Counted from the first letter of the stretch, positions 1 to 8,091 are shown. The stretch: 18,557 bases of DNA from Anaerolineae bacterium (GCA_016929205.1 JAFGJF010000509.1:1-18557); one strand, 5' to 3'. Notes: generated by a model not told the origin, from the letters alone. Numbers and translations: made by a program.

Positions 1-7
1 AAAAGGT

Positions 8-114
8 AACGCAAGGGCGCCAAGTCGCAAGGACGCAAGGATTTGATGCATACAAGCGAATATTTGAAATTGAGAGCAATGCTTTGCGTCTTTGCATCTT
101 TGCGTCTTTGCGTT
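8..114. repeat. Short-period inverted repeat, 8-nt unit (GACGCAAA type)
   Basis: The right arm (82-114) is four tandem copies of CTTTGCGT, one of them CTTTGCAT. The left arm (8-40) is a degenerate complement with the same 8-nt period. The arms match at about 26 of 33 positions, and several mismatches become G-U pairs in RNA. The 41-nt loop is AT-rich. No coding potential was seen. It resembles the intergenic inverted repeats inside the inositol cluster but has a different core and period. Confidence 0.7.
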
Positions 115-170
115 AAAATTGGTTTTTTCAGTAAAGTCATTTTTCCATTCGCAGACCCTTGAGGCTTGAT

Positions 171-220
171 AATGGCTTTCTTTGGATTAGGTCCTGCTAA
201 CAAACCCCAAAGAAACCATT
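171..220 (+). other. Strong hairpin upstream of the first secreted-protein gene
   Basis: Bases 171-185 pair with 207-220 to give 14 base pairs with one bulged C at 176, closing a 21-nt loop. A second small hairpin follows (237-243 with 251-257, 7 bp). No U-run follows, so a simple terminator is not indicated. It may be part of a structured 5' untranslated region of the gene at 375, or the end of an upstream transcript. No gene was found in 1-374. Confidence 0.4.
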
Positions 221-251
221 TTCTCCACCTCGAAGGCCTTTACGATCTGAG

Positions 252-374
252 TAAAGGAGGCGATGCGCATTCAACCTTTTCATCGCTGCTCGTCCGGAAC
301 GTGACGAGAAAAAAGTACGTTGATCCGCTATCGTGTTCCACAAACCCATTTTCTCAAAGAAAGGAGAAAACTCG
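252..374 (+). promoter_or_regulatory. Duplicated 5' leader, copy 1
   Basis: This leader aligns over about 120 nt with the one at 1344-1465. Shared blocks are GTAAAGGAG, CATCGCTGCTCG, GATCCGCTATCGTGTT, TTCTCAAAGAAAGGAG and AAAACTCGATGAAGAG, with small differences. A stem of CTCGTC (289-294) with GACGAG (303-308) has an equivalent in copy 2 in which one U-A pair has become C-G. The Shine-Dalgarno AAGGAG lies at 361-366. It is not recognised as a known riboswitch class. Confidence 0.55.
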
Positions 375-1322
375 ATGAAGAGACTCGTATTTGTGCTCAT
401 TGCCATCTCCCTACTTTTGCTTCCCTCCACCGTGATGGCAAAAAAGGATGTAGGCACGGTATGGTACGTGCCAGGAGATTTCCCAACCATTCAGGAAGCG
501 ATCGATTCAACAGACGTTGTCGACGGCGACATCATCTTTGTCGGCCCGGGCAGCTACGCCGGCGCATATGTTAGCAAAGCAGTAGAGATCAAGGGCCAGG
601 ACGGCGCTGTCATTGATGACGGCCCGGCGCACTCCTCCGGGCTAATCATGGGCTTCCGTCTACTCGCCGGAAGCGACGGTACCGTGATCAGCCACCTCGG
701 CTTTACCGTCGACCTGGCGATCATGAACGGCGACGCCGTGAACAACGTGATCGTCACCCACTGCACGTTCAACAACACAATTCAGGCCATCTCGAACTGG
801 CGCGGCAGCGGGTGGACAATTGCGCACAACAAGATCGTGGATCTCCGGACGCACAATGGCGGCGGGATTGGCATTCTCGTGGGCGACTATGCCGGAACCG
901 AAGCAGGTGTGAAAAACAACGTGATCTCGCACAATACGATCACCGGTGTCCTGCACGTCGATCCGGCTGACGGAGGCGGTTACAACGGTTCGGGCATCGT
1001 GCTCTATGCTGATTTTCGTTGGGGTATGCCCGGAGCAGTTGAGATCTCGGGCAACCGTGTGGTTCAGAACAAGGTCAGCATAACCAGCGATACGCCGGAG
1101 GTGGTTGATATCGCCGCCATCGAGATCACCGACAGCAGAGATGATGATGCCATTGATCCCGTCATCTTTGACAACGCCATTGGGTTCAACGACCTGCGTG
1201 GAACCACATTGCAGATCGTCTTGACGCCCGAGTCATTGGCCGAAGTGAACGAGATATCGCGCAATCTGGGGGATAACCGCGGACATGGCCCACACCCGTC
1301 TTTATTTGGGCCTGGCGGCTGA
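375..1322 (+). CDS. Secreted right-handed beta-helix (pectin-lyase-fold) protein
   Basis: A 315-residue exported protein. The ATG at 375 was chosen because AAGGAG lies 8 nt upstream and it begins a classical signal peptide: MKR, a hydrophobic stretch of about 14 residues, then PSTVMA with cleavage near residue 22. The mature protein opens with a PTIQEAID motif (about residues 37-44), typical of proteins starting a parallel beta-helix. Short imperfect rungs follow, with repeated N-x-(I/V)-x-x-N patterns (GNRVVQNKV, HNTITG, NNVISHN), as in pectin-lyase-like and NosD-like folds. No catalytic residues can be assigned, so polysaccharide lyase activity is not claimed. It may be a surface adhesion or polysaccharide-binding protein. 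No anchor or C-terminal sorting motif was seen. Its leader and signal peptide are near-duplicates of those of the next gene. Confidence 0.75.
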   Translation: MKRLVFVLIAISLLLLPSTVMAKKDVGTVWYVPGDFPTIQEAIDSTDVVDGDIIFVGPGSYAGAYVSKAVEIKGQDGAVIDDGPAHSSGLIMGFRLLAGSDGTVISHLGFTVDLAIMNGDAVNNVIVTHCTFNNTIQAISNWRGSGWTIAHNKIVDLRTHNGGGIGILVGDYAGTEAGVKNNVISHNTITGVLHVDPADGGGYNGSGIVLYADFRWGMPGAVEISGNRVVQNKVSITSDTPEVVDIAAIEITDSRDDDAIDPVIFDNAIGFNDLRGTTLQIVLTPESLAEVNEISRNLGDNRGHGPHPSLFGPGG

Positions 1323-1343
1323 GTCCGACCACTATTGAGGGAG

Positions 1344-1465
1344 GTAAGGAGTATCGACTGCTCAAGCCTTCATCACCGCTCGCCCCCTGGCATAGCGAGA
1401 AATGATTTTTGATCCGTTATCGTGTTTCGTAAGATGGTTTTTTCTCAAGGAAAGGAGAAAACTCA
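1344..1465 (+). promoter_or_regulatory. Duplicated 5' leader, copy 2
   Basis: Homologous to 252-374, with the same order of blocks: GTAAGGAG, CATCACCGCTCG, GATCCGTTATCGTGTTT, TTCTCAAGGAAAGGAG. The stem CTCGC (1379-1383) with GCGAG (1395-1399) is kept, with a compensatory pair change relative to copy 1. It occupies almost the whole gap after the preceding gene. It could act as an untranslated-region element within one transcript or carry its own promoter; no convincing -35/-10 pair was seen. Confidence 0.55.
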
Positions 1466-2080
1466 ATGAAGAGAACCATGTTTGTGTTAGCCGCATTGAT
1501 CCTGATTTTGGTTCCTTCGACCGTAGGCGCCAAAGGACCGTGCAAGGGTCAAGAGTGCACGACCATTCAAGATGGCACGCTTCTTACGTCGGATGGACGA
1601 GTCATTACCACAGGCTACGACGAATGGGGCTACAACTACCAGGCCCACCTATTCAATGGCGGTTACTGCGACGCTTATCGCGACGCCGCCTGGTGCCAGG
1701 CTTGGAAAGACGTGAACCTTCTTATGAAATGGAACGACGCCTGGATGTCCAACAAAGACTGCGATGGCGATGGGCTGCTCGACCGGCATGATGGGTTCGC
1801 CAGCTATATTGGCTCCGGTGCCTGGGAAACCAACCATCAGTCAGGAGAGTACGAGCTGGATGGCAAAACCTGCAAATGGACCTATTTCACCAAGATCGTC
1901 GCCGCGCCTGCGGATGCCTACGTTGAAGAGGGTGTCTGGTACACTGCCGATGGCACCGAGATTGGCCCGGTCATCTGGGGCGAGTTTGCCACCATCCTGG
2001 ATGTCACAAATGATCCTTGTGACGGTCTCCACGGTGTTCAATACCTGAGCCCTGCAGGCCCGGGCTTTGGCAAGTGGTAG
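1466..2080 (+). CDS. Secreted Cys-rich protein with DxDxDG calcium-binding-like loop
   Basis: A 204-residue exported protein whose family I do not recognise. The ATG at 1466 has AAAGGAG 7-8 nt upstream. The signal peptide (residues 1-22, MKR then a hydrophobic run ending PSTVGA) is almost the same as in the preceding gene. The mature part has seven cysteines (C26, C31, C68, C77, C99, C136, C185), suggesting extracytoplasmic disulfides. It also has a loop DCDGDGLLDRHDG at about residues 98-110, like an EF-hand, dockerin or thrombospondin-3 calcium site. Aromatic residues are frequent. The mature sequence shows no similarity by eye to the beta-helix neighbour, so only the leader and signal peptide look duplicated. 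Function is unknown; a structural or binding role at the cell surface is a guess. Confidence 0.7.
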   Translation: MKRTMFVLAALILILVPSTVGAKGPCKGQECTTIQDGTLLTSDGRVITTGYDEWGYNYQAHLFNGGYCDAYRDAAWCQAWKDVNLLMKWNDAWMSNKDCDGDGLLDRHDGFASYIGSGAWETNHQSGEYELDGKTCKWTYFTKIVAAPADAYVEEGVWYTADGTEIGPVIWGEFATILDVTNDPCDGLHGVQYLSPAGPGFGKW

Positions 2081-2092
2081 AATAATCACCGA

Positions 2093-2129
2093 GTTCTGCG
2101 GCGCCATTTGAATGATGGCGTCGCAGAAC
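2093..2129 (+). terminator. Terminator-like hairpin after the Cys-rich secreted gene
   Basis: Bases 2093-2107 pair with 2115-2129, a 15-bp stem with one G-U pair and a 7-nt loop, 12 nt past the stop codon. No clear U-run follows, so this may be an mRNA-stabilising or factor-assisted terminator rather than a canonical one. Confidence 0.5.
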
Positions 2130-2729
2130 CAATTGTCAGAACGTGGAACCTGTGATACAATCCGTTCCATACGGAAGATGCTTTCACCAGGAACAATCCA
2201 ACCCCGAAAGCCCCTTCCAAATGTTGTGAGATTTCATAGCAGTCAGGATTCATTCAAAACATATGACACACATAGGGGGGTGTATTCTCACAATTTCCCC
2301 AAGCCTTTTGTTACATTCATACTTGCGATAACTTTCTGCAGATTTTTCCGGTACTAGCTGCACGACTTGGCAACAAACTTGACCTTACAGTACAAACAGT
2401 GCGTGCAAAGAGCGAAACCTGCGCGAGTTTTTGCACAGATCAGATCAGCGTATTCCGATAATACTCGTGACATAGCCTGATCAACCCTGGCGATACCAGC
2501 AATGCGCCAGAGGCTTTTTATATCAATGGCCCAAGACAGAATAAAGCACTATAAAAGACATGCGGTAAAAAAAAGAAAACGTGCATGACGAATGACCCGA
2601 GTCAGAAAAGGTGATCCGATCTTGAGGCCACTCTGGCAGCCCAGAAAGGAGGTGCATCAATACCAATATAAAGTTCTGCATGTGTATAATGTTCAATGTA
2701 TCGTTTTTAATCAAAGAAAGGAAAAGAAA
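2130..2729. other. AT-richer intergenic region before the subtilase gene
   Basis: No convincing gene was seen in about 600 nt. Open frames here are short and lack both a ribosome site and protein-like composition. The last part (2645-2729) holds AAAGGAGG (2645-2652), a TATAAT at 2685-2690 without a clear -35, and TATCGTTTTTAATCAAAGAAAGGA (in two parts, 2699 onward). That order resembles a shortened version of the duplicated leaders at 252 and 1344. The region may hold the promoter for the subtilase. Confidence 0.4.
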
Positions 2730-5700
2730 ATGCGTAAAAGATTTATATCTGTCGCCATGCTGCTGGCAATCCTGGTCAGCCTGATCGGTGCAACCCCGGT
2801 AGCATCTCAGGATCCAGACGGAACACTGCAAGCCACACCACTGACACCAGCTGGCGTAACGGTCAACACATCAAAAGAAAAGGTGCATATCGTAGAACCA
2901 CAACCTATGCGCGCTGCGACACAAGGTTTGGAAATTGAACCTGTCGCTCCGATCAGCATTATCGTTACATTCGATGAATCGGTAGATACCAGTGAACTGG
3001 AAGCAGTTTCTGGCGGAGTTGTCGTTCATCGTTACGAAAAAATCTTTAACGGCGCTTCCCTTATCCTCCAGAGCAGCAAAGTTGATGCCGTAGCCGAATT
3101 GAATGGTGTAACCGGTGTCTACCTGGACGAGATGGTCCAAGTAGACACCGATACCAGCCCCAATTTCATCGGCGCAACGAGACTGTGGAAACAGATCGGT
3201 GGCCAGCAGAGTGCAGGTGAAGGCATCGTGGTCGGTATCCTCGATACCGGAATCTGGCCGGAACACCCTTCCTTTACAGACCCCGATCCAATGGGCAACG
3301 CATACCCGGCACCTCCGGGTGGGCCATACGAGTGCGATTTTGGCAACACTGCGTATAACCCCAACGATGCACCCTTTACATGCAACAACAAATTGATCGG
3401 CGCATACACCTTTATCGACACCTACAAAGCCTACGTGGGGTTACTCCCTACCGAGTTCGACTCGGCTCGTGATGACAACGGCCACGGCACGCACACCTCC
3501 AGCACGGCAGCGGGCAATGCAGGGGTTGAGACCGATATGCTAGGTGTGCCGCGCGGCACCGTCAGCGGCATCGCACCACGCGCGCACGTCATCATGTACC
3601 GCGTCTGCGGCGAGGAAGGCTGCTATAACAGCGACTCGGCAGCCGCCGTTGAACAAGCCATCCTGGATGGCGTCGATATCCTCAACTTTTCCATTGGTGG
3701 TGGCACCAATCCCTACAGCGATATCGTGTCCTTGGCCTTTTTGAGCGCCTATGACAACGGCGTGTTTGTCGCCGCTTCGGCCGGCAACGCTGGGCCCAAC
3801 GCTGATACCGTTGGCCACCGCGAACCTTGGGTCACGACCGTTGGGGCAAGCACCCACAACCGTACCTATGCCGCCACGGTTGAACTCACCGACGGCACCG
3901 ATACCCTGACCCTGGAAGGCGCATCCATCACTGGCGGCCTCACTGCCGACGTAGTGATGGCCTCCGACTATGGCGATGGCATGTGTCTGACACCCTTTGC
4001 GCCGGGCACCTTTGATGGCCAAATTGTGGTCTGCGAGCGCGGCACCATTGCTCGTGTAACAAAGAGCTACAATGTGCAACAAGGCGGTGCGGGTGGTATG
4101 ATCCTCTACAACCCCGCGCTGCAAGGTTTGTCCTCAGACCCGCACTATGTCCCCAGCATCCACATTGAGAATGATGCCGGCGTCGCCCTGCTTGACTTTA
4201 TGGCCACGCACAGCGGCGTAACTGGCACCCTCAGCGGTGGCGTTCAAGTGGAAGCCCAAGGCGATGTTATGGCAGCCTTTAGCTCGCGTGGGGGACCGGC
4301 ACAGTCACTGGGTGTCAGCAAGCCCGATATCGCCGCCCCCGGCGTGCAGATTTTGGCTGGAAACACCCCGTTAGGCGCACTTCAAGGCCCCGGCGGGATG
4401 GGACCGTATGGAGAGCTCTTCCAGGCTATCGACGGCACTTCCATGGCCAGCCCGCACATTGCCGGTTCAGCGGCATTGTTGATGCAGTTGCACCCCGACT
4501 GGACACCGGGTCAAATCAAGTCTGCGCTGATGACCTCGGCCCAGATCCCTGACGTCGTTAAAGAAGATGGGGAAACCCCAGCCGATCCATTCGACTATGG
4601 ATCCGGGCGCGTTGACTTGCGCGGGGCAGGTAAAGTCAGCTTGACCATCTCGGCCACAGCTCAAGACTTTATCGATCACGAGGATGATCTTTGGAACGCC
4701 AACTATCCCAGCATTTACATCCCCGGAATGCCGGGCAAGATGACGCTCCAGCGTACGGTCGCGAGCTCACTGGACACAAATAGCACCTGGTACGTCAAGG
4801 CTAGCCCCTATATGTCAGACGATTTTACCATCAAAGTGCCCAGAATGCTCACTATCGGCGCAGGCCAAGAAGCAACCTTTGATATCGACATCGATGCGCG
4901 TAATGTGCCAATGGGCGAAACACGATTTGGCTTCATCACGCTAAACAACCGTCAAACCAAAGAGTGGGTCAGGATTCCAGTCACCTTTGTGCGTCAAGAG
5001 CCAAATGTCACCCTCGACAAGAGCTGTGACCCGGCCAACTTGGGCAGAAATGAAACGACAGACTGCACAATCACCATCAGCAACACCAGTTATGATGATG
5101 CAACCGTGAGCCTGGTCGATGTACTGCCCAGGCAGTTCAAGCTGATTGGCGATCCAGTTGGCGCCACTCGGGTCAATAGCCGCCAATTCACTTTTGACGG
5201 CACATTGGCCGGCGCTGCACCACCCGAAGTCAGTGTCGACACAGGATTTACGCCTTTTGGCTACCTGCCGTTGGCCTCAATCGGCGCCCCGCCCAACGTC
5301 GCTCACACAGATGAATCATGCGCCAACTTTAGCGCAACCTTTGTCTATGCCGGCGAGGTATATGACACCATCGGTATGGTCAGCAATGGTTATGCCGTGG
5401 TAGGCGGCTGTACGAGCAGCGACGATATCCAGTATATCAACCAAGTCCTGCCCGACCCGACCGCACCCAACAACGTGCTGGCTCCATTCTGGACGGACCT
5501 CAACCCCGACAATGGTGGAAGCTTTTATGCATACACCATTGGCGATGGGGTCAACAGTTGGCTGGTGTTGGAATGGGAAAACGTGCCAAACTGGGGAGAC
5601 GGAGAACTCAACAGCTTCCAGATCTGGATCGGCGTTGATGGTGTTGAAGACATCAGCTTTGGCTACGGAGCCGTGTCTGATGGCGATGGCGGCTGGCTGA

Positions 5701-5945
5701 CGGTCGGCGCCGAAAATGCCTACGGAAACTCGGGTGCCAACTACTATGCCGATGGCGTTGGCACGCTGCCGGCAGCCGGCACCGACGTCGCTGTGTCTTC
5801 TATCCCAGGCGCTCCCGGTGAGACGGTTACCATCACCTATACTGCCAAAGCGATCAGAGTGGGCGACTGGCAAAACTGCGCTGAAATGACCGGCGACACC
5901 TTCTACGGCACCAATGTCGCTTGCTTTGAGGGTAGTGTGCAGTAA
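2730..5945 (+). CDS. Secreted subtilase (S8 peptidase) with PA, Fn3-like and interrupted DUF11 domains
   Basis: A 1071-residue extracellular serine protease. The ATG at 2730 follows AAAGGAAAAG and starts a signal peptide (MRKRF, hydrophobic core, cleavage near residue 26). The order is: I9-type propeptide (about 74-140); S8 catalytic domain with D172 in ILDTG, H252 in GHGTH, oxyanion N353 in SAGN and nucleophile S571 in GTSMASP, so the triad is complete; a protease-associated (PA) insert at about 400-500; an Fn3-like domain (about 650-756); and the start of a DUF11 repeat (about 759-830). Next comes a roughly 180-residue insert rich in W, G and D with nidogen-like features (APFWTDLNP, SFQIWIGVDGVEDISFGYG), then the last DUF11 strands and the C-terminus. 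No sortase, PEP-CTERM or transmembrane anchor was seen, so it is probably released. It is likely to degrade extracellular protein. Confidence 0.92.
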   Translation: MRKRFISVAMLLAILVSLIGATPVASQDPDGTLQATPLTPAGVTVNTSKEKVHIVEPQPMRAATQGLEIEPVAPISIIVTFDESVDTSELEAVSGGVVVHRYEKIFNGASLILQSSKVDAVAELNGVTGVYLDEMVQVDTDTSPNFIGATRLWKQIGGQQSAGEGIVVGILDTGIWPEHPSFTDPDPMGNAYPAPPGGPYECDFGNTAYNPNDAPFTCNNKLIGAYTFIDTYKAYVGLLPTEFDSARDDNGHGTHTSSTAAGNAGVETDMLGVPRGTVSGIAPRAHVIMYRVCGEEGCYNSDSAAAVEQAILDGVDILNFSIGGGTNPYSDIVSLAFLSAYDNGVFVAASAGNAGPNADTVGHREPWVTTVGASTHNRTYAATVELTDGTDTLTLEGASITGGLTADVVMASDYGDGMCLTPFAPGTFDGQIVVCERGTIARVTKSYNVQQGGAGGMILYNPALQGLSSDPHYVPSIHIENDAGVALLDFMATHSGVTGTLSGGVQVEAQGDVMAAFSSRGGPAQSLGVSKPDIAAPGVQILAGNTPLGALQGPGGMGPYGELFQAIDGTSMASPHIAGSAALLMQLHPDWTPGQIKSALMTSAQIPDVVKEDGETPADPFDYGSGRVDLRGAGKVSLTISATAQDFIDHEDDLWNANYPSIYIPGMPGKMTLQRTVASSLDTNSTWYVKASPYMSDDFTIKVPRMLTIGAGQEATFDIDIDARNVPMGETRFGFITLNNRQTKEWVRIPVTFVRQEPNVTLDKSCDPANLGRNETTDCTITISNTSYDDATVSLVDVLPRQFKLIGDPVGATRVNSRQFTFDGTLAGAAPPEVSVDTGFTPFGYLPLASIGAPPNVAHTDESCANFSATFVYAGEVYDTIGMVSNGYAVVGGCTSSDDIQYINQVLPDPTAPNNVLAPFWTDLNPDNGGSFYAYTIGDGVNSWLVLEWENVPNWGDGELNSFQIWIGVDGVEDISFGYGAVSDGDGGWLTVGAENAYGNSGANYYADGVGTLPAAGTDVAVSSIPGAPGETVTITYTAKAIRVGDWQNCAEMTGDTFYGTNVACFEGSVQ

Positions 5946-5965
5946 CCGACCATTCTCCACGATAA

Positions 5966-6033
5966 CTTGCTCAGGGCAATTGTGAGCAAGCCAGCAATAC
6001 AACACGGCGGGTCAGTAAAAACTGACCCGCCGT
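5966..6033. terminator. Two hairpins between convergent genes; the second is a perfect 13-bp stem
   Basis: A weaker hairpin pairs CTTGCTCA (5966-5973) with TGAGCAAG (5983-5990). The stronger one pairs 6004-6016 perfectly with 6021-6033 around an AAAA loop. It lies 58 nt after the subtilase stop and 20 nt after the stop of the opposing lipoprotein gene, so it probably serves as a bidirectional terminator. U-tracts are weak on both sides. Confidence 0.65.
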
Positions 6034-6053
6034 TCGTTGCAAATCAAAACAAA

Positions 6054-6944
6054 TCATTCATTTGATCGCGGCGGTGGAGCAAGGGATCCATCCGGGCTTT
6101 CACACAAAAAAGGAGCCCGCCCCCTACCACTGTGATAATCGTAGGTCACCTTGCCCACACCGAGGCGAATACGCGTCCCTTCTACCTGAACCTGAGAATA
6201 GGCCATCCCCGGCCGTGGGCAGCCCAAACCACCATCTGGCCAAACCACGCTCTCGGCTTCCAGTACAACAATTCGGGCAACAGAAATTGAGAGTCGTTCC
6301 GCCAGATCTTTTTTGGCTTGTGCCACCAACGGTTCCAGGCCCGGTGCGACCGTAACTGTAGGCCTCTTGGGGTCCTGTATCGTATTGGTCGGCGTAACGG
6401 GGACTGTTTTCATCACTTCCCAACCTTTCTTGGCTTGTTCGCAGAAAAAAGGTGTTTTCCCTCCGCCACTGTGATACTCGTAGATCTGACCGGCAGCCCG
6501 CAGTTTGATCAACGTTCCTTCTACCTGAACCTGAGTATAGACTATACCCGGCTGCGGGCAGCCCAGGCTTTCGTCAGACCAGAACACCGATTCGACTTTT
6601 TCCAAATCGATCTGCTCCGTTTGCAGCCCAAGTCGATTGGCCAGATCGTTTCTGGCTTGCGCCACGAGTTCGGCCAGCGACAAGTCAAACCTGCCAGGGG
6701 GTACAGTAGCCTCGCGCTTGCTTGGGATAGGCTGAGCAAGGGTCACCGTTAGTTGAGGTGTAGGAGTGAATATAGTGGCTGCGAGTTCCTCTGCTACAGT
6801 CTGTGTTTGAGGAATAGCCGTCACTGTGTTCACTTGGGTAGAAATCGCACTCTCATCCAGCCCGGTCGGCACTTCCTGGCTGCACGCAGAAATACTCACC
6901 CATATCAACAAACTCGCTGCCAAGCAAATGATTATCCGTCTCAT
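6054..6944 (-). CDS. Lipoprotein with two tandem copies of a Cys-containing domain
   Basis: A 296-residue lipoprotein. The start at 6944 is preferred over the ATG four codons upstream because GGAGAG lies about 5 nt before it. The signal peptide ends in a lipobox ISAC with lipidated C21. A Pro/Thr-rich linker (about 30-83) leads to two homologous units. Unit 1 (about 86-170) and unit 2 (about 202-283) share LVAQA(R/K)xDLAxRL, ES-V-x-W-x-D, LGCP-x-PG, YxQVQVEGT, YxYHSG and a second Cys near the end (C129/C168 and C242/C281), suggesting one disulfide per unit. I know the pattern from uncharacterised lipoproteins in Chloroflexota and related phyla but cannot name a function. It probably sits on the outer face of the cytoplasmic membrane as a binding or structural module. 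Confidence 0.8.
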   Translation of the reverse strand: MRRIIICLAASLLIWVSISACSQEVPTGLDESAISTQVNTVTAIPQTQTVAEELAATIFTPTPQLTVTLAQPIPSKREATVPPGRFDLSLAELVAQARNDLANRLGLQTEQIDLEKVESVFWSDESLGCPQPGIVYTQVQVEGTLIKLRAAGQIYEYHSGGGKTPFFCEQAKKGWEVMKTVPVTPTNTIQDPKRPTVTVAPGLEPLVAQAKKDLAERLSISVARIVVLEAESVVWPDGGLGCPRPGMAYSQVQVEGTRIRLGVGKVTYDYHSGRGRAPFLCESPDGSLAPPPRSNE

Positions 6945-7078
6945 TTTTCTCTCCATGCCTGATCAAAAGTCACCTTATAGACGCATCAGAGAGGAATAAA
7001 GTTCCATATGTGCCGATTGAACCAGAATCGCGGAAACCACACCTACAGATTTCCATTGACTTTGGGGCAAACTTGCAT

Positions 7079-7118
7079 TGCTCCAAGCCACTGCCTCCGA
7101 GGACAGTGGCTTGGAGCA
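7079..7118 (-). terminator. Terminator-like hairpin after the inositol gene cluster
   Basis: Bases 7079-7093 pair perfectly with 7104-7118 (15 bp). A smaller hairpin, 7123-7129 with 7143-7149 (7 bp), lies between it and the iolO stop at 7166. Both are positioned to end or stabilise the minus-strand transcript. The U-tract after the stem is poor. The rest of 6957-7165 holds the unassigned promoter of the lipoprotein gene. Confidence 0.55.
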
Positions 7119-7165
7119 GACATGACAGGTTTGTGATAAAACCCTGTCACGTTTAGAGACGGATT

Positions 7166-7975
7166 TTACGCCAACAGCCGCTTTAGCGTCTTGATCGACT
7201 CCACCGCGCACGTCTCCGCGTCCGGCATCGGCATCGCCTCGATCGAAATCGTGCCATCGTAACCGATCTCGCGCAAAGCGTGGATGATCGCCGCGAAATC
7301 GATGTGCCCCGCTCCCGGATACCAGCGGTTCGAGTCGGCGAAATGAACGTGAAAGAGGCGAGCCCCCGCCTGGTGGAGACTGCCCGCGATCGAGACATCC
7401 TCGATGTTCATGTGAAAGGTGTCGGCCAGCAGGCCGAAATTGTCTGCACCGACGCGCTCGATCAGCGCCAGACACTGTGATACGGAATTGATCAACGTCG
7501 TCTCGTAGCGGTTGATCGGTTCCAACACCAGGCGTACACCGTGCGGGCGTGCGGCAGCCGAACAGCGCTTGAGCGCATCGACCATCCAGGCAAAGGCCTG
7601 CTCGTGCGAGACGCCGGTCTTGACGATCCCGCGCAGCAAACCGATAATGATCACGGCGTTTGTACGCCCGGCAAAGGGCACGTGGTCGATCACCCGTTGG
7701 ATCGCCGCCTCGCGCACCATCTCGTCGGGATCGGTAAAGGACAATCCTTCCTCGCCCCACGCCTGCCCGGTGCCGATCGCCGGCACGCTCAAGCCATAGG
7801 CAGCAAGGGTGGCCAGCAGTGCCTCCGCATCGATCAAGTTTGGATCGCGGATCGCCAACTCGACGCCGTCGTAGCCCAATTCGGCGATCGTGCGCACATT
7901 GTTCTCAAAATCGCCCTTGAACGCCACGGCATTGAATTTGGCCTGATGGGTTGACAAAACGATGCTGGTTTTCAT
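7166..7975 (-). CDS. iolO: IolO-type 5-keto-L-gluconate epimerase (sugar epimerase, TIM barrel)
   Basis: 269 residues. The ATG at 7975 was chosen over an upstream in-frame start: GAGGGG lies 6 nt before it, and the longer frame would run into a repeat. It is an AP-endonuclease-2-like TIM barrel of the tagatose/psicose 3-epimerase group. Likely metal and catalytic residues are E152 (LEPINRYET), D185 (ADTFHMN), H211 (HVHFADSNRW) and E246 (SIEAMP). Signature stretches (AIGTGQA, VIIIGLLRG, EPINRYET, ADTFHMNIE, ADSNRW) closely match my memory of Thermotoga maritima TM0416, described as converting 5-keto-L-gluconate to D-tagaturonate. The iolN, iolG and iolM neighbours support this over a generic hydroxypyruvate isomerase. 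It is the last gene of the cluster. Confidence 0.88.
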   Translation of the reverse strand: MKTSIVLSTHQAKFNAVAFKGDFENNVRTIAELGYDGVELAIRDPNLIDAEALLATLAAYGLSVPAIGTGQAWGEEGLSFTDPDEMVREAAIQRVIDHVPFAGRTNAVIIIGLLRGIVKTGVSHEQAFAWMVDALKRCSAAARPHGVRLVLEPINRYETTLINSVSQCLALIERVGADNFGLLADTFHMNIEDVSIAGSLHQAGARLFHVHFADSNRWYPGAGHIDFAAIIHALREIGYDGTISIEAMPMPDAETCAVESIKTLKRLLA

Positions 7976-7996
7976 TGGCAGCCCCTCGAATGAATA

Positions 7997-8062
7997 GAGG
8001 TGCGTGAAACGTGAGACGTGAAATGTGACCACCTTGGCTCACGTTTCACGTCTTTACGCCTC
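7997..8062. repeat. Short-period inverted repeat, 7-nt unit (GTGAAAC type), iolN-iolO gap
   Basis: The left arm reads GTGAAAC GTGAGAC GTGAAAT GTGACC (7-nt period, from about 8004). The right arm (8036-8062) is its approximate reverse complement (TCACGTT TCACGTC TTTACGC). The best stem pairs about 8013-8030 with 8036-8053 around a 5-nt loop. It fills most of the gap between iolN and iolO. Confidence 0.7.
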
Positions 8063-8091
8063 ACACACATGTGCGATTGGTTATTCGTGCT

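Noticed and set aside
8..114. CRISPR-like array at the left edge
   Set aside because: The repeated unit is only 8 nt with no spacers; the arms are inverted rather than direct repeats.
263..304. Possible 13-codon leader peptide with AAAGGAGG before ATG
   Set aside because: The ribosome site is only 2 nt from the ATG, and the duplicated leader at 1344 has no start codon at the matching place, so it is not conserved.
120..374. Riboswitch (for example cyclic-di-GMP type) in the leader of the first gene
   Set aside because: Hairpins and a duplicated leader are present, but I could not find the conserved core of any riboswitch class I know, so only an unclassified leader is claimed.
2112..2357. 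81-codon frame in the gap before the subtilase
   Set aside because: It begins inside the terminator-like hairpin, has no ribosome site, and its translation shows no domain or signal features.
8060..8075. Operator-like CACACATGTGCG between iolN and iolO
   Set aside because: It resembles the LacI operator only loosely (CATG centre instead of ACGT, imperfect arms) and lies at the edge of a repeat; chance similarity is likely.
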